Below, piece after piece: positions 14,862 through 18,726 of a stretch of 18,726 nt of DNA. A program made the translations under genes and the position numbers. Source of the stretch: Oscillospiraceae bacterium (lineage in GTDB: Bacteria > Bacillota_A > Clostridia > Oscillospirales > Oscillospiraceae); the NCBI GenBank assembly GCA_015068055.1, contig SVLG01000042.1, positions 1-18,726 on the forward strand, read 5' to 3'. Positions within the stretch are counted from its first letter, which is position 1; each line of letters opens with the position of its first letter. The notes beneath the pieces were generated by a model that saw only the letters and a list, made by a program, of their open reading frames with translations, did no database searches and was not told the DNA's origin.

Positions 14862-16781
14862 TTAGAAAAGGCTGCAGATCAGCTCGGTGTAGGCGGAGGG
14901 ATCGGCGGGGGTGTAGCCGGCGATGAGCTCCGCCTGGGTCAGCAGCACCTGAACCATGGCCCGGGCGCGCTCCGGGTTCTCGCTGCGCGCGCTCTCCAGC
15001 GCCTGGACGGCGGGGTGCTCGGCGTTGAGTTCCAGCACGCGGCTGGCCTTCAGGGCGTTGGGGTCCACGCCGGGAATGGTGCGGAAGTAGCGCTCCATGT
15101 CCAGGGTGATCTCACCCTCGGCGGAGAGGCAGACGGCGTGGTTCTTGAGTTTGTTGGTGATCTTTACGTTGACAACGCGGCCGTCGCAGCAGGAGAGGAC
15201 GAAGTCCAGCAGCTCCCGCTTTTCCTCGTTGGCCTTCTCGCTCTCGGCCTTTTCCTCGTCGCTTTCGAGACCCAGGTCGTTGGCGCAGACGCTGCAGAGG
15301 CGCTTGCCCTCGTACTCGCCCAGAATCTCCGCCACGAACTCGTCGGCGTCGGAGACGAAGCAGAGGATGTCGTAGCCGTGAGCGCGGACCTGCTCGGTCT
15401 GGGGCAGGCTGGCCGCCCGCTGGGCGGTCTCGGCGCTGGCGTAGTAGATGTATTTCTGGTCTTCGGGCATGGCGGCCACGTATTCCTTGAGAGAGACCAT
15501 CTTCTCCCGCTGGGCGGACCAGTAGAGGAGGAGGTCGCTGAGGAGGGCCTTCTTCATGCCGTAGTCGGCGGCCACGCCGAACTTCAGCTGGGGGCCGAAG
15601 ACGGCGAAGAACTTCTCGTACTTCTCCCGGTCCGCCTCCATGAGCCGGCTCAGCTCGGCCTTGATCTTCTTCTCCAGGTTGGCGGCGATCATCTTCAGCT
15701 GCCGGTCATGCTGGAGCATCTCGCGGGAGATGTTCAGACTCAGATCCGGGGAGTCCACTACGCCCCGGACAAAGCGGAAGCAGTCGGGCAGGAGATCGGC
15801 GCACTTATCCATGATCATAACGCCGTTGGAGTAGAGACGGAGACCGGGGGCGTAGTCCCGGGTGTAGTAGTCCAGGGGTGCGCGGCCGGGGACAAACAGG
15901 AGGCAGCGGTAGCTGACCATGCCCTCGGCGTTGACGCGGATGACGGCCACGGGATCCTCGTTGTCGTGGAAGCTCTCCTTATAGAAGGCGATGCAGTCTT
16001 CCTCGCTGGCTTCCTTGCGGCTGCGCTGCCAGATGGGGATGCGGGAGTTGATGGTCTCCTCCACGTCCTGCATCTCCCAGGTCATCTTGGGGATGCCGTT
16101 CTCGTCGGTCTCGCCGGTGTCCTTCTTGACGCTGCGCTCCACGCTGGCCAGAATGGGCCAGCGGACGTAGTCGCTGTAGCGCTTGATCAGCTCCTCCTGC
16201 TTCCAGCCCTGGAGGTAGTCGCTGTAGCGCTCGGCATCGGTGTCGTCCTTGAGGGTGAGGATCACGTCGGTGCCGACGCTCTCCTTCTCGCATTCGCTGA
16301 CGGTGTAGCCGTCGGCGCCGCTGCTCTCCCACTTGGCGCCCATGCTCTCGCCGTAGGCCCGGGAAACGACGGTGACCTTTTTGGCCACCATGAAGGCGGA
16401 GTAGAAGCCCACGCCGAACTGGCCGATGATGTCGATGTCGGCCTTCTCCGCGTCGCCCTCGGCCATGCCTTCTTTAAAGGCCTTGGAGCCGGAAAGGGCG
16501 ATGACGCCCAGATTCTTTTCCATCTCGGCCGCCGTCATGCCGATGCCGTTGTCGCTGACGGTGAGGGTGCGCGCTTCCTTGTCGGCAAGGATGCGGATGC
16601 GGAAGTCCTCGCGGCTCATGCCAACCCCCTCGTCGGTGAGGGAGCGGAAGCAGAGCTTGTCAATGGCGTCGGACGCGTTGGAAATAAGCTCACGCAGGAA
16701 GATCTCCTGGTGGGTGTAGATAGAATTGATCATGAGATCAAGGAGCCGCTTGGACTCGGCCTTGAACTGCTTTTTTGCCAT
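14862..16781 (-). CDS. htpG: Molecular chaperone HtpG (Hsp90)
   Basis: HtpG is the bacterial cytosolic Hsp90, an ATP-dependent dimeric chaperone. The 639-residue product has all N-terminal ATPase signatures: LRELISNASDAIDKL (29-43, with E31, N35 and D38), SDNGIGM (76-82), NLGVIALSGS (90-99) and IGQFGVGFYSAFM (119-131). The middle-domain stretch GVVDSPDLSLNISREMLQ is also present. The length is normal for the family and there is no sign of damage. The start ATG 16779-16781 follows TGGAGG. It leads the presumed operon and has a clear sigma-A promoter at 16826-16854. A putative mobile cassette lies directly upstream of that promoter. No CIRCE element was seen. Confidence 0.97.
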   Translation of the reverse strand: MAKKQFKAESKRLLDLMINSIYTHQEIFLRELISNASDAIDKLCFRSLTDEGVGMSREDFRIRILADKEARTLTVSDNGIGMTAAEMEKNLGVIALSGSKAFKEGMAEGDAEKADIDIIGQFGVGFYSAFMVAKKVTVVSRAYGESMGAKWESSGADGYTVSECEKESVGTDVILTLKDDTDAERYSDYLQGWKQEELIKRYSDYVRWPILASVERSVKKDTGETDENGIPKMTWEMQDVEETINSRIPIWQRSRKEASEEDCIAFYKESFHDNEDPVAVIRVNAEGMVSYRCLLFVPGRAPLDYYTRDYAPGLRLYSNGVMIMDKCADLLPDCFRFVRGVVDSPDLSLNISREMLQHDRQLKMIAANLEKKIKAELSRLMEADREKYEKFFAVFGPQLKFGVAADYGMKKALLSDLLLYWSAQREKMVSLKEYVAAMPEDQKYIYYASAETAQRAASLPQTEQVRAHGYDILCFVSDADEFVAEILGEYEGKRLCSVCANDLGLESDEEKAESEKANEEKRELLDFVLSCCDGRVVNVKITNKLKNHAVCLSAEGEITLDMERYFRTIPGVDPNALKASRVLELNAEHPAVQALESARSENPERARAMVQVLLTQAELIAGYTPADPSAYTELICSLF

Positions 16782-16825
16782 GGGAATAATGCCTCCAGTA
16801 TAAAAAGATAGCTATGCAACTTAGT

Positions 16826-16854
16826 ATTATATCCCTTTATTATGTTGATTGCAA
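16826..16854 (-). promoter_or_regulatory. Sigma-A promoter of htpG operon
   Basis: On the minus strand, TTGCAA (16849-16854) and a perfect TATAAT (16826-16831) are 17 bases apart, about 45 bases before the htpG start. The left boundary of the putative mobile cassette is only 16 bases upstream of the -35. Confidence 0.85.
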
Positions 16855-16861
16855 CCACGGA

Positions 16862-16895
16862 TTTGACCGCAGCTATCTAAGATTTAGTGGGGTCG
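16862..16895 (+). repeat. Left cassette end: 9-bp target duplication plus terminal inverted repeat
   Basis: TTTGACCGC (16862-16870) is followed by the left terminal repeat AGCTATCTAAGAT and then an imperfect extension with GTG-GGT-G matches to the right end up to 16895. Confidence 0.75.
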
Positions 16896-16935
16896 TATAT
16901 AAAACACAGAAAAAAGTTTTGTAATTTGTAAAAAG

Positions 16936-16971
16936 AAGGGGTGTGGCAGAAATCATTCTGCTACACCCCTT
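16936..16971 (-). terminator. Terminator of the sigma/anti-sigma operon
   Basis: A 16-bp stem (16936-16951 with 16956-16971, one mismatch that is a G-U pair in RNA) has an ATCA loop and is followed on the minus strand by CTTTTT. It lies 20 bases after the anti-sigma stop and separates this operon from htpG. Confidence 0.85.
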
Positions 16972-16991
16972 TTGACTACAATGTTTAGCCA

Positions 16992-17969
16992 TCAATCTTT
17001 TCTCAAAAAATAGCGGATAAAAACAACACCCAATGCTGCCACGATTCCCATATAGACATAGAGCAAAAAGAATTCTGCCGTTCCTTTTCCTGCGCCCCAC
17101 GAAGCTGTCATCGATTCGTCCTTATACTCGTCTGTAATATCTTCACCATTCTTGTTCAGAAGACGAACATCATCCATATGCAAACCAATGATATCCTTAT
17201 CCGAGAACCCCAATTCCCGTTCCAAGTCACTCTGCTCCATAATCCAGAGGAAGTTGGAGTCAGATAGTTCGTATGTTTTAACCGCAGTATATGGATTGAT
17301 TCCGTCGTAGTCGAGCCCTATATAATGCACTTCGGCAGAGTAAATATCCCTGCAGTTATCGCCCGCCACCATATACAGTTTCCAATCGGTTCCCTTTGGC
17401 GTCAGGCTTTCCCCGTAAACACCGGCAGTATATTGCGACGGTCCATACGAGGCTTCAAGCGTCCGATACTTTCCGTTCACACCCCGAACAAGGTGCATGA
17501 CACCATGCACATTTTCTTCATTATCAGCGCCAAAAAAGATAAATAGGTGATTATCTATCGTCTGCCATGAGACTGCACGCACCAGCGTTCCGGCCTTAAC
17601 ACCAAGGGACATCGTGCTGTCTTCCGGTAGTGGGATATAGTCACACACAGCTTCCAGTCTTCCAGCTTCCGTATTGGCATAGTGGAACTCCTGATCGTAA
17701 AGCCACCACATGCAAAACAGCGCTACGACGGCAGAGAGGATCGCAGCCATCAGGCGAGTCCGCTTCACGCGTTTCAAAAACTTCAGCGCACGCTGAGGCG
17801 CCTTTTCAACGGGGACCTGTACACGCATATCATTCTCCACCTGGCGGCAGGCCTCACAATGCTCAATGTGTTCTTTGACCATGTCGGAGGTCTCTGCCTC
17901 GGTCAATTCTTCAAGATAGGAAGGGAGCAGATCCCGAACCACGCAGCAGTCAAGCTTGGTTTCACGCAT
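16992..17969 (-). CDS. Zinc-finger (zf-HC2) anti-sigma factor, two-pass membrane protein
   Basis: The 325-residue product begins with a ZAS/zf-HC2 domain: C8 or C9, then H34-x3-C38-x2-C41 (HIEHCEAC), the zinc-binding pattern of anti-sigma factors that hold ECF sigma factors inactive. A transmembrane helix (about 73-91) follows. After it comes an extracytoplasmic domain of about 200 residues that I do not recognise, and a second helix near the C-terminus (about 299-320, ending YFLRKD). The extracytoplasmic part is the likely sensor. The ATG at 17967-17969 overlaps the sigma gene by 8 bases (ATGCGTGA) and follows GGAGGTGA; an in-frame GTG at 17978 overlaps that ribosome binding site and is rejected. 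Codons are more A/T-rich than in the neighbouring operon, in line with the cassette being foreign. Confidence 0.88.
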   Translation of the reverse strand: MRETKLDCCVVRDLLPSYLEELTEAETSDMVKEHIEHCEACRQVENDMRVQVPVEKAPQRALKFLKRVKRTRLMAAILSAVVALFCMWWLYDQEFHYANTEAGRLEAVCDYIPLPEDSTMSLGVKAGTLVRAVSWQTIDNHLFIFFGADNEENVHGVMHLVRGVNGKYRTLEASYGPSQYTAGVYGESLTPKGTDWKLYMVAGDNCRDIYSAEVHYIGLDYDGINPYTAVKTYELSDSNFLWIMEQSDLERELGFSDKDIIGLHMDDVRLLNKNGEDITDEYKDESMTASWGAGKGTAEFFLLYVYMGIVAALGVVFIRYFLRKD

Positions 17970-18462
17970 TGTTATCACCTCCGATAATCTTTACAAGTTC
18001 TTCCTTGCCACGATAAAAGCGAACGCGAGCCCATACCTCGCTGTGTCCAAGGATCTCACCAATGTCTCGGAAGGAGAAATCACCGGCCAATCGCAAATGG
18101 ATTACTTCACGGGTTTCGGCGTCTAACTTTTGCATCGCTTGATATAAAGCGATTCGCTCCTGTTGGGCTTCATGCTCTTTTGCAGGGTCATCGGGAGCCG
18201 CAACACGAGAAAAATCGCTTTCTCCCACGAGAACGGTACGCTTACGGCGTTCCAGCTCCTTAAACCACAACCTTTTAGCAATCGCGCATAGCCACACTTG
18301 AGGTGTACTTTCTCCACGGTATGTATCTATGCTTTTCAGCGCCTGACAGAAAGTTTCTTGTGTCAGTTCCTCCGCTGTATCAGCCTCGCCAATCAGAGAA
18401 AAGAGATAGCGATATACAGCTTTGGCATACAGTTTATAAAGATCTTCGCCTTTATGTACCAT
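17962..18462 (-). CDS. ECF-type RNA polymerase sigma factor
   Basis: The 166-residue product has sigma region 2 at about residues 8-76 (TAEELTQETFCQALKSIDTYRG, then WLCAIAKRLWFKELERRK). Region 4 at about 105-155 contains a helix-turn-helix (FSFRDIGEILGHSEVWARVRFYRGKEEL in two parts, 130-156). Regions 1 and 3 are absent, as expected for the ECF group. It directs RNA polymerase to its own promoter set when freed from the downstream anti-sigma factor. The ATG at 18460-18462 follows AAGGAGGTGA with 8-base spacing; an in-frame GTG at 18471 overlaps that site and is rejected. The gene overlaps the anti-sigma gene by 8 bases, so both are made in a coupled ratio. Its target genes cannot be told from this window. 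Confidence 0.92.
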   Translation of the reverse strand: MVHKGEDLYKLYAKAVYRYLFSLIGEADTAEELTQETFCQALKSIDTYRGESTPQVWLCAIAKRLWFKELERRKRTVLVGESDFSRVAAPDDPAKEHEAQQERIALYQAMQKLDAETREVIHLRLAGDFSFRDIGEILGHSEVWARVRFYRGKEELVKIIGGDNNA

Positions 18463-18553
18463 GGCGGTCACCTCCTTCTGGTGGGTTTCTGTCTATTAGT
18501 TCTTTGAGAAAGCAATTCGTTACATATAATGCAAAATCTATATTTGCGATTTA

Positions 18554-18562
18554 ATTATATCA
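18554..18562 (-). promoter_or_regulatory. Extended -10 promoter of the sigma/anti-sigma operon
   Basis: On the minus strand, TGATATAAT (18562 down to 18554) is a perfect -10 with an extended TG, about 92 bases before the sigma start. No good -35 is seen at normal spacing, so sigma-A with an extended -10 is the likely reading. Confidence 0.55.
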
Positions 18563-18604
18563 CAAAGTCAGCCATGCCTCTATTTTTACTTTTAGCAACC
18601 CTAT

Positions 18605-18642
18605 AACAAGGGTGATTCGGTATGCTCCTTGTTCAGTTTTTT
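18605..18642 (+). terminator. Terminator-like hairpin near the right cassette end
   Basis: AACAAGG (18605-18611) pairs with CCTTGTT (18627-18633), loop 15 bases, followed by CAG and six T. An overlapping alternative stem ACCCT/AGGGT (18598-18602 with 18609-18613) would exclude it. No plus-strand gene precedes it inside the cassette. Confidence 0.4.
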
Positions 18643-18660
18643 CTGTAGCATAAACCATAT

Positions 18661-18694
18661 CTACCACACCTTATCTTAGATAGCCTTTGACCGC
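18661..18694 (-). repeat. Right cassette end: terminal inverted repeat plus 9-bp target duplication
   Basis: Read on the minus strand from 18685, GGCTATCTAAGAT mirrors the left end except for the outermost base. The plus-strand sequence continues with TTTGACCGC (18686-18694), the second copy of the target duplication. The remaining 32 bases to the window edge show no gene. Confidence 0.75.
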
Positions 18695-18726
18695 CGAGCC
18701 CTATCTTCACAAATAATAACAAAACG

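Larger units (their letters stand above)
16871..18685. mobile_element. Putative non-autonomous mobile cassette carrying ECF sigma/anti-sigma genes
   Basis: This 1815-bp block is bounded by imperfect terminal inverted repeats (16871-16895 and 18661-18685; 19 of 25 bases match, including 12 consecutive, GCTATCTAAGAT). Directly outside both ends is the same 9-base sequence TTTGACCGC (16862-16870 and 18686-18694), as expected for a target-site duplication. Removing the block and one copy joins the flanks smoothly. The inside is visibly richer in A/T than the neighbouring genes. It encodes only a sigma factor and an anti-sigma factor; I find no transposase, integrase or resolvase. The structure is like the mobile insertion cassettes described for IS231 in Bacillus cereus, which move by a transposase supplied in trans. 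The IS family is not identified. Confidence 0.7.

Noticed and set aside
16804..16813. AGATAGC in the htpG leader as another cassette end
   Set aside because: Only seven bases match the terminal repeat and there is no partner or target duplication; probably chance.
16782..16870. CIRCE/HrcA or CtsR box upstream of htpG
   Set aside because: No TTAGCACTC-N9-GAGTGCTAA or heptad direct repeat is present.
18695..18726. Transposase gene fragment beyond the right end
   Set aside because: Only 32 bases remain after the target duplication and they show no reading frame that can be assigned.

Overview
The window looks like part of a chromosome from an anaerobic, GC-rich Clostridia bacterium, most likely an Oscillospiraceae/Ruminococcaceae-type gut commensal. 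This is inferred from strong AAGGAGG-type ribosome binding sites, sigma-A promoters with 17-bp spacers, a SleB-like wall hydrolase, a flavin reductase-rubredoxin fusion typical of anaerobes, FeoAB ferrous iron uptake, HemW and a VanW protein. No rRNA, tRNA, CRISPR array or recognisable transposase gene is visible. No gene-free stretch exceeds 300 bases; the longest is about 265 bases at the right end.

Layout, left to right. Positions 1-2061 (+ strand) hold the 3' part of a transglutaminase-like gene, a highly structured spacer, a membrane-anchored glycerophosphodiester phosphodiesterase with a clean terminator, and a secreted SleB-like protein. Positions 2058-4366 hold feoA-feoB behind a near-consensus promoter with a dyad operator at the predicted transcription start. 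Convergent to it is a nicotinate phosphoribosyltransferase gene (- strand), sharing one bidirectional terminator. Divergent from that gene is a two-gene unit (6014-8967): a GH1-fold protein with altered catalytic motifs and a YgiQ-type radical SAM protein. This unit ends in another compact bidirectional terminator shared with the flavin reductase-rubredoxin gene (- strand).

Positions 9638-16781 (all - strand) look like one operon transcribed htpG, hemW, vanW-like, metG, with gaps of 23-34 bases, a strong promoter upstream of htpG and a hairpin after metG. The vanW-like gene is odd. Its open frame continues well upstream of the first possible standard start codon, encoding a plausible cytoplasmic tail with a 21-bp tandem repeat, yet that upstream part contains no ATG, GTG or TTG in frame.

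The most interesting region is the right end. An AT-richer block (16871-18685, 1815 bp) has imperfect terminal inverted repeats of about 25 bp (12 consecutive identical bases) and is flanked on both sides by the 9-bp direct repeat TTTGACCGC. It has the structure of a transposable element with a target-site duplication, but contains only an ECF sigma factor gene and an overlapping zinc-finger anti-sigma factor gene, with no transposase. I interpret it as a non-autonomous mobile cassette carrying a sigma/anti-sigma switch, inserted just upstream of the htpG promoter.
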